Assembly: GCF_000189635.1 (NCBI RefSeq)
Contig: NW_002476013.1
Coordinates: 558,001 to 622,000, forward strand
Direction of reading: 5' to 3'
DNA length: 64,000 nucleotides
DNA from: Tetrahymena thermophila SB210
Taxonomy: Eukaryota; Ciliophora; Oligohymenophorea; Hymenostomatida; Tetrahymenidae
Shown: positions 25,501 through 40,500 of the stretch, piece by piece
How the letters are laid out: each line of letters opens with the position of its first letter
Numbering within the stretch: the stretch's first letter is position 1
Program-made: the position numbers and the translations under genes
The notes under the pieces: generated by a model
What the model saw: the letters and a program-made list of their open reading frames with translations, nothing else
What the model was told of the DNA's origin: nothing
The model's database searches: none

Positions 25501-28500
25501 AAAAAAAGGATTTACTGTGACAGTATTTGGCTAGGATATGTATTGTACGGTAGTAGTAAACTTTTTGAAAAAAAGAGGATGAGGATTTGCAAAAGGTATA
25601 TTATTGTATGGTTAAACTAATCTTTCCTCTCCTTGTGAAAATGCATAAAGTTAATAATAAACTCCTCCAGTAATTTGATAAGGCATGTTTTTAAAATTAT
25701 AAGTAATGGCAGTTTTTGAATTTGAAGGCATATTAGTTGTAAATTCTATTTCAAGCCAGTTGATTAAGGGATATATTCTCACTAAATTTATAAATACTTT
25801 TTAATAATAAATTTAAAACAAACTTAAATTTACCTGTTCCAACATCAGCTGTTGTAGTAAGAGCTATAGAAGGATTTGTTGGTTATTCTATAATATTTGT
25901 TGCAGTTGTAGTTGTGATAACAATTCTATCTCTAGATAGCAGCGCTTGAGTTTGGGGTATATTGTAATTCCATGATACTTACATTGGATCACCAACACGA
26001 TGTCCTGCAGGGAAGCTTAGGCCTATTGAGCCTGCATTATTTATATTGTTTGGATTAGTGTAAAAAACAAAATCCATAAGCATTTCTAAGTATTCGTTTA
26101 CTACTTTATTTGTGCTGTCAAATTATATTGCTTTAAGGCCTATTCTTGCATAACTATTGTATTTTTAAAATAAAATTAATCAATCAAAAATTTTGGTTTA
26201 TGTATTTAAAAGTATACTTGTTGATATTGGGAGGTAAATTTATTTTGGGGAAAGAGAATATAAATGTTGTGCCAGGATTAGTAGTTTATTGAGGGTGAAT
26301 AGATATAGAAGCAGGTGCAGACTGTGCAGTACCACCATATTGAATGTAGCAGAGGAATTTCATATTACTATTACAATTAACACAAATACAGTCTATTTGT
26401 TACCCATCTTTAATAAAACGAGACTCTAAATTGTATGGGAAAAGTTATTAGTTAATTTCATTGTAAGTTTCAAGATATAAAATAAATTAGCCCCAGTTAG
26501 CCGTAGTAGGAAGAGCATCTGGGAAAGACATTGAGTTAGGTAATTAGAATCTAACTCTAATTATAGTAGGATTATTAATAGTTGTAGATATTGAGCAAGC
26601 AAAGGCGTAATTATTTCTATTAAAAGCTTAATTAACAAAAATCCAATTCTTCTTGAATATGTAAGATTAAGAAGCACCAGTATATTGATTTATTGGTACA
26701 TTTTAGAAGTTTGAGGGGGTAGTTTAATACTGAGTCCAAGTTGGTATCAATTAAAAATCTCGAATAGCATTTTGTGTTCCTTACCATCTTTAATCTCTCC
26801 ATGATCTAATATCGACATTCAATATTGCTAATAAAAAATGGAATTAATATTTTTTAATGTAAAAAAATTTTAAATTAACAAATAACCACCATAAATGACA
26901 AATATTTAAATAGAATGTTTAAATTTTTATTATTTTTTAGAATAAAAAAAAATTAATTACTTCCTGTAGCAAATGTGGTTTGAATAGGAGCAAAAATATA
27001 GATAATATTATTATTAATATAACAATTATAAGCTGCAAGCTCATTTATCCAACATTAAAGCTCTTTTGTTTAAGATTATAATTTAATGACCGTACCTATA
27101 TAGCTTGTTGCAATCTATAAACTATCTACACCCATATTTAAAGCATTTGTAAGTTTAGCTGTAAATTTGAGAGGGCAAGTATCTAGAGATTAGCAGAAAT
27201 ATACATTTGTATGGGGTTAGTACATTCTTGCAATTAAGATAAGCTAATTAATTATAGTAACTCCATTTACATTCTACTGGCCTTGTAGAGTAGCTAATGT
27301 GTTATCTGTGTAGAATTTCATTTAGAAGTTATTTGTCAAACCAACAGCTGTTGGATTGTTTACTACCATTTTAATAATATAGCTTGTTCCTGGTTTAAGA
27401 GCAGTAGAGAGTTAAATTACAAAACTATTAGATGAAGTATTACTGGAACACGTGCTTGAAATTGTAGCTAAACTATTTTTATCCTGAATAGTACATGTTA
27501 AACTGGCTGCTATGGTGTACTAAGCAGAAGGGAATATAACTTAGATAGTATTACCAGAAACTTAATTCTACATAAGATCATAAGTTAAATAATACCTTAC
27601 ATTAGTTTAACCAGCATTATATGAATTAGCAATGATTTACTAATTTTACACAAAGTTACCTCCTGCACTTAAAGCTTAATTCACGTTTCCTGTAAACACT
27701 TTTCTTACTTTCCTATTTCTTATTTCTGTAACTATATAACTACTATAAGTATATGTACCTGAATTATAGTTTTTAAAAAATTTTAATTAACTTATTCATG
27801 TTATCAAATAATAAAAATAAAAAATTAAAGTAATTTAAATAAGAAAACATTCCTCCCTTTATTAAATTTTTTATTAAGTTTTTTAACTTGTGATTTATTC
27901 CTTTAAAAAAGGAGGGGATTATGGAAAATCTTATTAATTCATTTTTTAATTATTTTTTTATATTTTAAAGTAAAACTAAAAATAGTTAAATATGATTTTA
28001 CCTATAATTGGAGGTGTGTAAATATTATTAATTGCCAAATTATAGTTGCTTGGCAAAGAAGCTGAAGTGATACAGAAATAGATCTACGAGACTGTTAAAA
28101 AATTTGGATTGGAATTAGAAGAGCTCATAGTTGAAGAATACTAAAGAGGATCATAACTAAATCTTAGAATTGAGCTTCCATCTATAGATAGGTTGTTTGT
28201 AAGTGATAGGCCATTGATATTAATTGTAACTAAAGTAGATGCAGTAGCTGGAGAGAATGAAGGGGTAGGTAGAGTAGCAGTGGCAGGACTATAAGAAAGA
28301 GTGTAAACTGCATATCTAAAGACTTGCATACTTGATAAGGCAGTTCCTGAACCAGCTTTTACTCTTATTCTAGTAGAAACATTAACAGTGCTAGGATTAA
28401 TTAAATTTTATATATTAATATTGATATTTCCACTAGCTGAATAAAGAATTCTAATTTTTGAGGAATTTTGTATAGTAGATTAACCATAAAAGAGGCGATA

Positions 28501-31500
28501 TTTGACATTAGTTCCTAAATTTCCTGCATTATCATTACAAGTAAAGGATTTTCCATTTAATAGTCCTGATCCTAAATCTTATGCAAACAAGCTTACTTAA
28601 GATGCTCCTTAGTCTTAATTAATAGGGAATTCTATATCAATATATCCAAAGCTGCCACCAGAGTTAAATTAAACATTGTAAAGTGTATTTTTACTGACTG
28701 ATCCATCATAATTTTAAAAGTATGCAGAGGGTGACACTTAAGAATATATTTCCATAATTATGGAGTCTGTGTGGGTGATTGTTGGAGCTGTTGTATCTTA
28801 TACGGCATGATAGTTAGTTTTATCAATAGTAAAATAGTATACCTAAGGACTTGAAGGCAAAGTCCACATGTATCTCTAAGAAGTAGTATCTCCTAAACGA
28901 ATTAATTCAATATCGTAGACAGTATTAGCACTAAATGCGTAACCTTAAATAACAAGATAAGTAGAAGTGAGTTATTGGAAGAAACACTTATATGTACGGT
29001 ATCTATTGTATGTTTAGTAGGGCATCTTAACATTGCATTTTAGTCTTATTTTATTACTATACATACTAGCAATATCTATGCTACTAGGGAAAGTAATCAT
29101 CAGTTAATCTGTAGTAGCTGATATAGCAGTTTTTAATTTTATTCTAAATGTTAGTAAAACATTATTTCCACCAACTGAAACACTACTATAGTATTATAAA
29201 GATTGTAGAGCAAGCCAGTTTTAAGCAATCATAAAAGTCCTTGCAGTTATCAAAGTTGAACTTCCTACGGTATCAACAACATCAAAGTATTAGCTTAAAG
29301 TATTGATATTTGCTATTTAACTTGGCATATTATTACTGAAGAACAATTTTATTTTAATAGAGCCAGCTGTGAAAGTTCCTATGTCTAATTAATAATTATG
29401 ATAAAAAATATATTTCTATTGATTTAAAAAAATTTACTTTTGATGTAAATGTATTGCGTTGATAATACAAACGTAGGCTGTAATGATATATTTGTAGAGT
29501 CTATGATCTAACCATTAAATGTAGTCGAAGTAATTGAAGATCCAAAATCTAATTGTATTTACCCATTAGTGAATGTGGTTTATGTTGTAAACTATATAAG
29601 TAATGTTTAGCTTTCTATAATTTATAAGCTATTGACTGTAATTGATCCAGGGCTTGAAGAAACACTACTTGTTTAAGTAACAGTTGATGTTTCAATTTTA
29701 AAACCATTTTGCATAGTATCTATTTAAGTTATTTATGGAACTTTGGTTTAATCCTAGAATGCAAAGTAAAGATTATAAGAACCAGCGCTCATTAAACTAA
29801 AGCCTATTTTATAAAATTATTAATTTTTATTGAAATAAAAAATATCATAAAAAATGCTATTGTATTCTATGTTTAATTACCTGAAATTGTTATTATATTT
29901 CCACTTAGATTAGCTGTATAAGAACCTGTAAAAAGGTTACCCGTTGTTGTATAAAATTAGAATGCAGTTCCTGGTGACGAATCTAAAGTTATATAAATTT
30001 AACCAGTTGCAGGGACTTGTAAATTTGTTGTAAATTAAAGCTAAATTTAATTGTTGGTAATTTTTGTAGATGAAACACTTCCAAGAGTAGATACAGTCAT
30101 TGATGTTTAAGGATAAAAAGTAATATATGAAAATGCTTTTTTAGTAGAGACTTAATAACCAATTATTTAATAAGTCACTGTAGTAGCAGTAGTGAAGTAA
30201 ACTGAAGGTAATAAAATACTATTCATGTTCAAATTAATCTAACTTGTTGCTGTTTATTAAACATCACATATAATAGCTAATGCAACTTAATCAAAAGTTG
30301 TACAAGAATTAGCATTAGATCCATCGTAATCAATTGTTGCAGACAAGGTGTTTACATTAGCTAAAGTATTAGAAGGGAAGTTATCAAAAAATAGAATAAT
30401 TTTAGTCCCTGCGACATATAAAGGCAAGTCTGATGATGTAATTTTAAATACAAGATTGCCTAAGGCTTATAAGGTAGTTATTGTATTAGCTACTGAAGAA
30501 GCAGAAGAATTAATAGTGTCAGCAGATAATGATACAGATATTGGACTAGTATATTTTATATATTTATTTACTCTATCAACAGCTGAAAAATTTATACTAA
30601 TAGAAGCACTACTAGCATACTCTTTAATGTTATATATTGTTAAAATTCTTGGTGTGGATGTTGTTGCATCATCCATGCCACTTATGATTATTGTAGGTGC
30701 AGAAATTGTTATTCCAAAATAGGTACCAGATGTAACTAATTAGCAGTAAACATCATCTGTCCCTGCAGAACATGGTAAACTCTATCCTATTCTAGGACTT
30801 ACAGGAGCAGTTAAAGGTGAATTTAATACAGCGAAATACACAGTGTTTACACCAATTAAATTTTATTAGGGTTTAAAAGTTATTTAAATTACTTAAGGAA
30901 CTACCTTTGAAGTGTAGTAAGGAAGAGCTAATGAGATAGAGGCAAACGTAGAAGTAGAAAGTGTAGGTGTAAATTAATATAAATAATTATAAACACCTCC
31001 AACAACAACATAAACATTCATCACTGGATTGCTTTAAGGAGTTGGTGGTGAAACTACATTATTTAATTGGAGTGCTTATATTCCTGAGTTTATAGTATTA
31101 GCTAAGCGCACAATCATGATATTTCCTATTCCTATGTACTCAGAAGCAGCGTATGATGCAAATGAAGCAGATGTAAGATCAAATCCAATGGGTAATTTAA
31201 CAACAATCCTATCATTATTTCCACTAAACATATTTGAACTTCCTAAATTTACAGTTGTAAAAGTAAGAGTCCCAGCACTAAACGTTACACCTGTATTTGC
31301 TGGATTTGTAGTTACTTGTGGGGCAGCAGAAGGAGCATATACAGATGGATTGTATGGAGTTAGTATATTCCTAAATATAAAGGCTTCAAGCATTGTGCCA
31401 TCTTAAGCAGTTGTATAAACCTCAATAGAAATTTATCCTGTAGAGGCTGTTTGAGCTGGAAGTGTGATATCATTTATCAAAAGTGAGTATGCTGAATTTA

Positions 31501-34500
31501 AACCAGAGCTTAAGCGCTATGAAACCATAACTTTTCTGAAATTAGAGTTGATAGTGCATTAGTAGCTAGTTGTTCCACTTGGTTTACCAGCACAGTTTAC
31601 AGTTGATCCAGGAACTAAGCCTGTTTTACCTAAATAGTCATCAAATAGAGTGGTTACACCATCTTCTGCAAGTTTAGGGAAAGCAACTACAATATATCCG
31701 TTATTTGGAACTTAAACTGTAGTTTATACAGTAACAATTAAATCTATTACAGAACCAGAATTTTCATAAGTTGTTTCTAAAGTTGCCAAAGTATTGAAAT
31801 TAGCAGTAGGGTAAATAGTGAAATATACATCTGTCAAAGTTCCTAAATTATTTGAATTAGTTACTTAAAATTTTGTTTCGCCCACTCCAGTAAACTGCAA
31901 TCCTTGTTGAGCTCCATTTTCTATTGTAACATAAACTAAGTATCTTTTTTTAATATTTTAAAAGATTAATTTAATATTTTTAAAAATTCATTTCTTTCTT
32001 TAAAATCATAATTAACCTTAAAGAAAATATTATTTTAAATAAAATTTTGTTTTGATAGATTTAAAAAAATATGAATAAAAATGTTACAGAGTATTAGCTG
32101 TTAACGGGCTATCTACAGGACCATAAATTCTTATTGTAAGAGGTAAAGATTAAGTAACTTTGCAGAGAGCTGACTCTATATTTATATTATTGTTGTTAAA
32201 ACCACAAACTAGATATGTTTATCCTTATGCCTTGACATCGCTATTTGGGAAAGAGAGTTAAATGTAGTCAGTTTCTGATAATGCCATTCCCGGTTAAAGA
32301 TAGAAATTAAATTCACCATAGCTGTTTTATTTAATTGAGTTAATGTACTCAGCCTAGTGTTTTGCAAAAACTGTAGAATCATATGCAGATATAGCTGGTC
32401 CAGTAGCACTAAATGTAGTAAGCTTCATAGTGCGACCTGCATCTTAATAAATATTGACTGTAAAAGTTGGTGTAGCAGTAGCAGTAGAAGGATTAGCTGC
32501 CCATGCTTCTATTTATATTATTTAGCCTACAGGTACATTACCAAATCCACTAATTGAAACTGCTTGAGCAACTTAGCTATTTACACATGTAATATAGTCT
32601 TAATATGCAGGGAAAGGATAGGCTAAAGTGTCTGAACAATAATTTTAAGTTGTATACCCAGAAGGGAATATAAAATCAATTACACCTTAATTAGCCTATA
32701 ATGCTATTGGCAACTTTAGTTAAAATATGTATCTAGTCATTTAATTCTAAGGAACCTATATTTAAAAAAAGAGTGAATTAATTTATAAATATTTGAAATT
32801 TTTTGATTGTTATGAAATAATATAATATGATTTTCATTATTTTTATTATTAAAAAGTAAATTTTTTTTATTGAAATTCTCAAAATTTAAAAAAAATTCAA
32901 AATATTTTTTAATTTATTTTTTGTATGTGTTAAATTTAAATTATTTATGGTTTATAAAATAATATTCAATATTAATTTATTTTAATCATTAATTTTTAAA
33001 TTATCAAAATAAAGAATTCTAAAACTAATTTGTTAAAAATTAATTTACTTTCAAAATATTTGTATAGTCTGGAGCTGTAATTGTAAAATCACCTGCTGAT
33101 GGTGAAATTGGAGTTACTTAATTTAAGGCTGTAAAGTATCTCTTATCAACAACTACTCTATTTTTTACTGTGTAACCTATTAATTAGACTGTCGTACTTG
33201 AAATTTTTACATTCTATAAACCTGAAACAGTTAAACTTATAGTTGCTCCAACACTATAATTAGAGTCATATTTCCAAATTACCCAATTCCATCCTTATAG
33301 TTATCTACAGCTTCCAGGACTACATGAAACTGTAAGAGGCTATTAATTAAAAGCGTAGAAAGGGAATTCTATAATAAAGTAATCATAATTTTCTGGATTA
33401 GATTGAGCAGCAAATACTTTTTATTAAATTGTAAACTGATAATTAATGTTAAATTCTTTTGGACCAGCACCTGTACCACCCATAACAACTGATCCATAAG
33501 CAGGTTGTGAAGCAACGTTAGTAGCTGCAGGACTATTTTTTAAATATAAATTTTTTAATTTTTATAAATAAATTTTTATAAAACTTACGTATTAACATAT
33601 TTAAATGTAAAGTCATAGTTGATATCTGAAGATTATATTGTACTACCAATAAAACCTTCTAAAATTAAATAAACATCCCTACCATCAACAAGGACATTTG
33701 GATTTTTAATTTGATCTATGGATATTAAATATGAAGTTCCTGCATTAAATGTTATGCCAGATATGGAAATTATAGCAGGTGTACCTAAACCTTTATCACC
33801 AAATTGTAGTGTACAAGTCAATGCTGCCTGTACAGCACCATTTTAATATTAACAGTTTATAGGAGTTCCTCCAGCTTATGATGTGAAGCCAGTTCCTAGA
33901 TCTTCATCAAATAAATCATTGTTGAATTAGTCTACAACTGGAACATATAATTTGAAATTATCGCAAGGAATGCTAGGCTAAACATAAATATCGATTACTG
34001 TTTTTTCATTTGGGTTGTTTATTATTGTTGTTGGTGCAAAGTAAGTAAAAGTTGGTTTAAGAGGTACATAAATTTTTTTAGTTGCAACATATGGTTGACT
34101 GGAGCCTGGGAAAGTTATAGTAAATGAATAAAAACCAGAAGTTGAAGGCATAACGATACCATTATTACCATTATATTGATCTATTGTACTGACTCCTATA
34201 ACCAAATAACTGTTTGCTGCTATTGGTTGACCCGCTGAACCTCCTTGGGCTACATTGTAAAGATCTATATAGGTTTACAATGGAGTTTCAATTGTCAGTA
34301 AATTCTATTTTATAATATTAAATAAATATCATTTAACTAATTATTAAGTTTTCAAATAAAATAAATTATTACTCCACCGCTTAATGTACAGGTGTGGGCA
34401 GGGTACTTTTGATTATAGTAGACTGTTAAATCCCAATAACAAAATAGCTACGAATCAGTTTGCTGAGTAAAGCCAGTAGGCATTTAAATTGTAACAGTTT

Positions 34501-37500
34501 ATCCAGCGTTAAGATTAACAGGAACTTATATCTTAAATTCTAAAACACCAAAATCTTAAGTATATAATTTAGTACGTGTTAAAAGGAGCTATTCCCAATA
34601 AGATATTGTAGGAGGAGCACTTAAAGCTGGAGAATTAGTGTTACCTACTGCAACTAACAAATTAAGAGGGCTCTCATTCTTGTACCATTACTTAATTGTC
34701 CATTATGAGGGGTTAGCAACAGCTGGATTTTAAACTCTAAAGTTAACCATTAATGTAGTACCATTTCTTTTTTAAGAAGGAAGGGCACCAAGATCTAATT
34801 TAAAAGGACCAAAATCATGAACCAAAAGATAATCATTAACAGTTGGACTAGGATCGATGACTAAGTTGCATTAAAACTGATATCCATAAGGATCAAAGTC
34901 AGATCCCTAAGTTATAGCATTTCTGCAAATATTTTCTTTTTATTTATTCTTAAATTCTATTGGAATAATTATTTAAATACAACCACCAGCTGGTATATCA
35001 CTAACTACAATATATGTTATAGTGTACTAAGCTAATTAACCTTATATTGTATCATCTGCAGTAACTTTCATATTTGCAGCTGGAATGGTCTTTGGGGTGA
35101 GTGTCTGAGTAAAATCTGGAATTTAAAATTTAGCTACTAATCTTGACCTCCAATATGAATATCCATAAATATGTTAAGCTGCAGGAATAAGCGCAACGTA
35201 TGGAGGTGTTTTCAATTTTATTGAACCTAAAAATTATGATGATATTATGGTTACTTAACTAAAATTTAAATAAATAATTACCTTTTAATATACTATTTTT
35301 GTTAACTGTACCTTTTGCTGGTGTTGAAAAAGCTAGTAGCACTTACTAGCTAGAAGGATAAGTATAGCAACTAGAATATGTTCCATAATCACTAGGATTT
35401 GGAGTGCAAGTAGCAATATCAGGTAAAATCCACATGCTTGGCAATTAAAAAAGAACATGATCTCCTCCTTACATATCAAAACCACCTGAATAAAAGCAAA
35501 GATTTAAATAATCCAATGTATCAATAGTTGTAGCTGTTTAAAATTTAGGTGTACAACCTACGTTACCAGTTAAATCTTAATTTATAGGTTATGAATGGAA
35601 TAAGTAAGATTAGATCACATTTGTCATATTAACGAGTTGATAGTAATTCTGATATATGGGAACTGTAGTACCAGTTGCTAAATTATTTTTTTAAAATTAA
35701 ATTGTTAATAATTTAATAAGCAGAAATTTTAATATATACATAAAGATGTAGTTTAAACTAGCACGTCCACTTAAAGTAAATCCTTTGGAATAGAAGGATT
35801 AAAAATGTTAGGAATGTGAATTTCATAACTACCAGCAGGTATAGTGTCAAATTATCTAATAATAATCTAAGCAGGATTGGGAGACGTTCCTAAATACAAT
35901 TAACAACTAAGAGTATCATATCCCGCTAAAACTGGTATATTCATGCCTTCGCAAGGGACATTTGATCTTTGTGGCAACCCAGTACCTAATTTATTTATTA
36001 AAAATTTTCATATGATATAAAAATATTAAGTTGAGGTGTTACCTAAATCTGAAGCGAATCCATTAGGGAAAGCTGTGCTAATGTATGTTGCAAATTCAAG
36101 AATAATGACAGTTTAAGATACTGTTGGGACTAAACTTGGTGGAATAGGATTTACGAGAGAGAATACAAAAGCAACAACAGTTCTACCACAAATAGTTAAA
36201 CCTCCTCCAAAACATTTGTTATCAGATGAATCAGTCACTAATTTGTTTATACTCCATACCCAAAAGTTTACAAAGGAAGGAGCCATTACATTGTATGCCT
36301 TTTATGTAGAAACTGTGTTAGAACCATCTGTAATTGAAGCCGACAAAATATAAGTTCCTGCTTAGCTCATAGCAAATCCATCTCTAGTAGAAGTGCTATC
36401 ATCATTGCCTCTAAAACCCATTTATAGATTATACTAAATATTTGCCTAAATTCCATTAATAGTACTAGTAAATGGAATAGTCATCGTTACAACTTGCTAG
36501 TTAATAGTACAATTTTCAGCAATTTCGCCATTTAGTGTACAATATAAATATCCTGTCATAGTTTAGAAATTAAAGTTATATATTGTGTTGTCAACTTAAG
36601 TTGGTTGATAAATGCCTCCTCCAAAATTAATAGTTAGTGTACTAGTTCCAGAATTAAATGATATTGGAGATGTAAATTACATGTAAAAATATCCTCTTTC
36701 ACCTTATCTTGCAGGTCTGTCTGTTATATAAAAGCTTTACCATAAAGCTTCCTAGGGAAATATGCTTGGTCCAGCTACTGGTAATGCAGGTAAAATATAG
36801 TTAGCACTGGTAAAATTGATAACATTCTAATATTTATATCAAAATTCATTTCATGAATTAAAAAAATAATAATAAAACTTACTCCACTAGAATCATTCGA
36901 AGTTATAGTGTAACTTCCAGGGTTCCAACTAGTAGGTTGTTTAACAGGGTTAGTTGCCCTAAATATAACAGATATAGCTGTTTACTAAGCAACATTTTAA
37001 AACTACGATAATTAGATTACATAGTTTCCTGAGTTGTTTATTACTTAGCAACTAATACTACTTTGAATGGTGAGTTAAGATATACCCACTAAACCTTATT
37101 AGACATTACAGTTTGAATTAATAGCTAAATAAGGAGGAGTTCCAGTAGGAATATTTATATTAAATTATCCACCTTGAGGAACAGGTCTGCAATTTGTGAA
37201 ATCAAGTCTAATATTTTAATTTTTCAAAAATATATAAATTAATTAGGATAAATAAAATAATTAATTTACTTGTAAACAACCTCAGCCTACCATTCCATAT
37301 CTGTTGCTACAGTACGAGTAGGTGCGGAAGGAGAGTTATTTGGTAATATGGATAAATTTGTAAACAAAATACCACCATCCATATATCCTGGTGACATTGC
37401 CCATGAAACATAACTAGTTTTAATTCCTTTTTACCAATATTTACCTGATAACTAGACTCCTTAAACTATATTTTGGTTATTATTAGGGCCAAAATCATGG

Positions 37501-40500
37501 ATATCATTAGCATTTTTTATGTTAATTAATTATAAATTATTTCCAACAGGAACATTGCCTGTCAATTAAATTAAATAGTAAGTCTGCTAAGTTGTATAAA
37601 AATTTATATATGTTACACTGCCACTTACTCCGTTCGCAAACTAATAAGTTATAGACTAAACATCGCTTTTCCAATATGTAAAACGATAACTTGGGAAGAT
37701 AATTATTATTGAATCACCTGTTGAGAAAGGTGTAGTGTAAAAACTGCTTCCCAAATCCCAAGTTGCATAGAGACATATTTCTTTGCTTTATCCAGCAGGA
37801 GTAGCAAAGCTAGGAGCTGGGCTATTAATTGTGTTAGATGCAGGAGTAATTGTAGAAGCTGGATTTATTGAATTTACTACTTTGACATATATTGTATTTA
37901 AAATATAAGGGTCTGATAAGTCTGCTGTGTAAGCTGAATTTATAGTTACAAAGCACTACTTTTAAACATCTTAACATAGTTATATATTTGGAACATAAAT
38001 TTTAAATGTAGAGCCTGCACCAATAGGGTATGCGAAACCTCTAACTTAAAGTATCACATTTTAAAGCTAAGAACCTTTGAAAACATAACATCTTGCATTA
38101 GGATGTTATGAATTTGAGAATCCAGATAAATCATTATTGATATATATACTGCAAGGGACGTTTATACTAGCCTAGGTAATACTCATAGTTTACCCTAGTT
38201 ATGTATCCCATTTAGAAGTGTTTTCAGAAAATATCGTTGTTGTAGTCATGTTAAAATTGATTGCTCCTTCAAATGGAATTTACATACCTTTAATTTAATT
38301 TAAAAGTATTTATTTGCAATTATTTTATTTTTGAAACTTAAAATTTTAAAATATTCTTCAATCAAAAAATATTTTTTTTATCATTAAAATTTTTTTTAAA
38401 TTGAAAATATTTTTATCAATTTAATTCAATGTAAAATCAAATTAAAAAAATACCTGTAACAAGGGTAGCAATAATGACATTATCTTGATCACCACTTTCA
38501 GTGCCTGTTGTTGTAACACTAGCTGAGTTAAAATTAGGAATAGCAATATCCATTGTATATAAGTCTTGTTCTAGAGGCTAGTTTACATAGTGAGTACCTC
38601 CATAAAAAGTAAGAACTCTGAATTGGTATTTTCCTCCAAAAGGTGGCATAATTACATTACTAATTGAAATAGGAAGATCACATTAACCAAGACCATACCC
38701 TGCAGGAAATTTAACATAATTTGTAGCACTTGGAGTCTTAAATTGATAAACTTGTAAATTATACTTTGCAGCCAAACTTGGATTACTATAGTATGCAGGT
38801 TCACTTCCAAATGTTACAGCTAAAATAAAATAAAAAACTAAAATAAAAATATTTGCTATTTTATATTAAATTACATGGCGAATTTCCTTATTAATAATAC
38901 ATCGTGAAATCAGCAGCTTTATTTCTCCAAAGAAGAGGAAGCTATAGTGAAATTTCATGCTATGTTATGCTATTTGAGAGAGGTAATTCGTTTCCTGGAT
39001 TAGGATAGAGTCTAAAATCAAGTGGGATATTTTATGAAAAAGTACCATTTTGCATAGTTGTGAAAAAATCAATTTAAACATATGTCAAACTATTTACTGA
39101 AGAGATAGACACACTACCAGCATTGGTATTTTCGTCTATAACATAGTACTAATTAGTAGGTTTATCAAATAAGAATGTTTGAATTATGAATGGAGTGTAT
39201 ATCGCTGCTCTTCCAGGATTTACAGCATAAATCAAAACTTAAATTTGCTAAGAGAAAAATGTTTAAAAGTTTTTTATCGTTAATACAGACCCACTACTAA
39301 GGCAATTTACGTTTTACTAGCCAGCTTAATATTTTAGAAATAATTAAATAATTGAAATTAATCATGAAGTATTATGCAAAAATTAATTACCAATTGGAGT
39401 TAAGCCAGAAGTTACTCTACAAGTTGAGTCTAATTAAAAAGATCTAGGATTTGGATCAGTAGCAGAAGGAGCTAAGGAGGGAAAAGTAATTTATATTTTG
39501 CCTCCTTAAGGCACTGTATTAGTAGGTGTGAATAAAATAGTATAATCTATTCTCAGATTCATATTTAAAGGATTACCAGAAATAGAAACAGATTTCACTT
39601 GTCCTGGATTAATAGTAATACCTGTCAGAGAGTTATAGAAAAGCATCAAAACATTATTTGTTCCTTAATTATTTTAAAAATAAAAAATATTAATTATTTA
39701 AGAATAGAAAAATGTATTTTTAATCTAAAGTTATAGTTTTATTCATATTTTTAAGAATTTACCTGGATAAAGACATTCTAAAACAAATTAGTTGAAAAAC
39801 CCTGTATAAGTAGGATTTGTAATATTTCTAACTTAGAGTGTGTATGTGTTTGGGCTTAAAGAATTAGATATTCCACTAAAAATGAGTACATTATCTCCAT
39901 TGTTCTAACAAGTTAGAGTTTGCTAGGTATCAACTTAAGAGCAAGTAGTGTCACCTAAAACATTAGCATAAGGAAATCTCATTCTAAACCAAGTATTTGC
40001 AGGGAGAGTTACTGTTGTACTAAAAGTAACTTTATAGTTTGTAACAAAACCACCTAAATTAGAGCCATCATTTGAAATGGTATTTTAATTGCTTAGGACA
40101 TATGGACTGCTAAAAGTTACTGTTCCAAAGCTTAAGTTTTCATCGATTTTCGTGCTGTTAATAAATGTCTGGATTTAGAAGTTACCAGATACAGTATTGG
40201 CACAGTTTACTGGATTACGTATAAATTTTATAGTAACCTGTAGTGAACCAGCATTGATTGCATCTGATATACTCGATATAAGAAGATATCTTCCTACTTA
40301 ATTCCAAGTAGCAGATAAGTAATTTGATGTGAGAGTACCATCTTAGTATTAATAAAGCTAATTCTGATACAAAGTTACTTGATTATTCTAAGTCTAGATG
40401 AATGAAAATTATCCAAAGTCACTTGAACTCAGAGTGGGATTCATGCTAGGATCCGTAAATGTCGATATAGGAAACATAATTTTTATTATACCGTAGTCTA

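Noticed and set aside
30348-30722. Plus-strand ORF of 124 codons under the standard code
   Set aside because: It lies antisense within a long exon of giant gene 1, whose minus-strand frame is supported by homology to gene 2. It is a shadow frame.
31076-31406. Overlapping ORFs on both strands
   Set aside because: The minus-strand one is a fragment of giant gene 1 cut by Gln codons misread as stops; the plus-strand one is its shadow.
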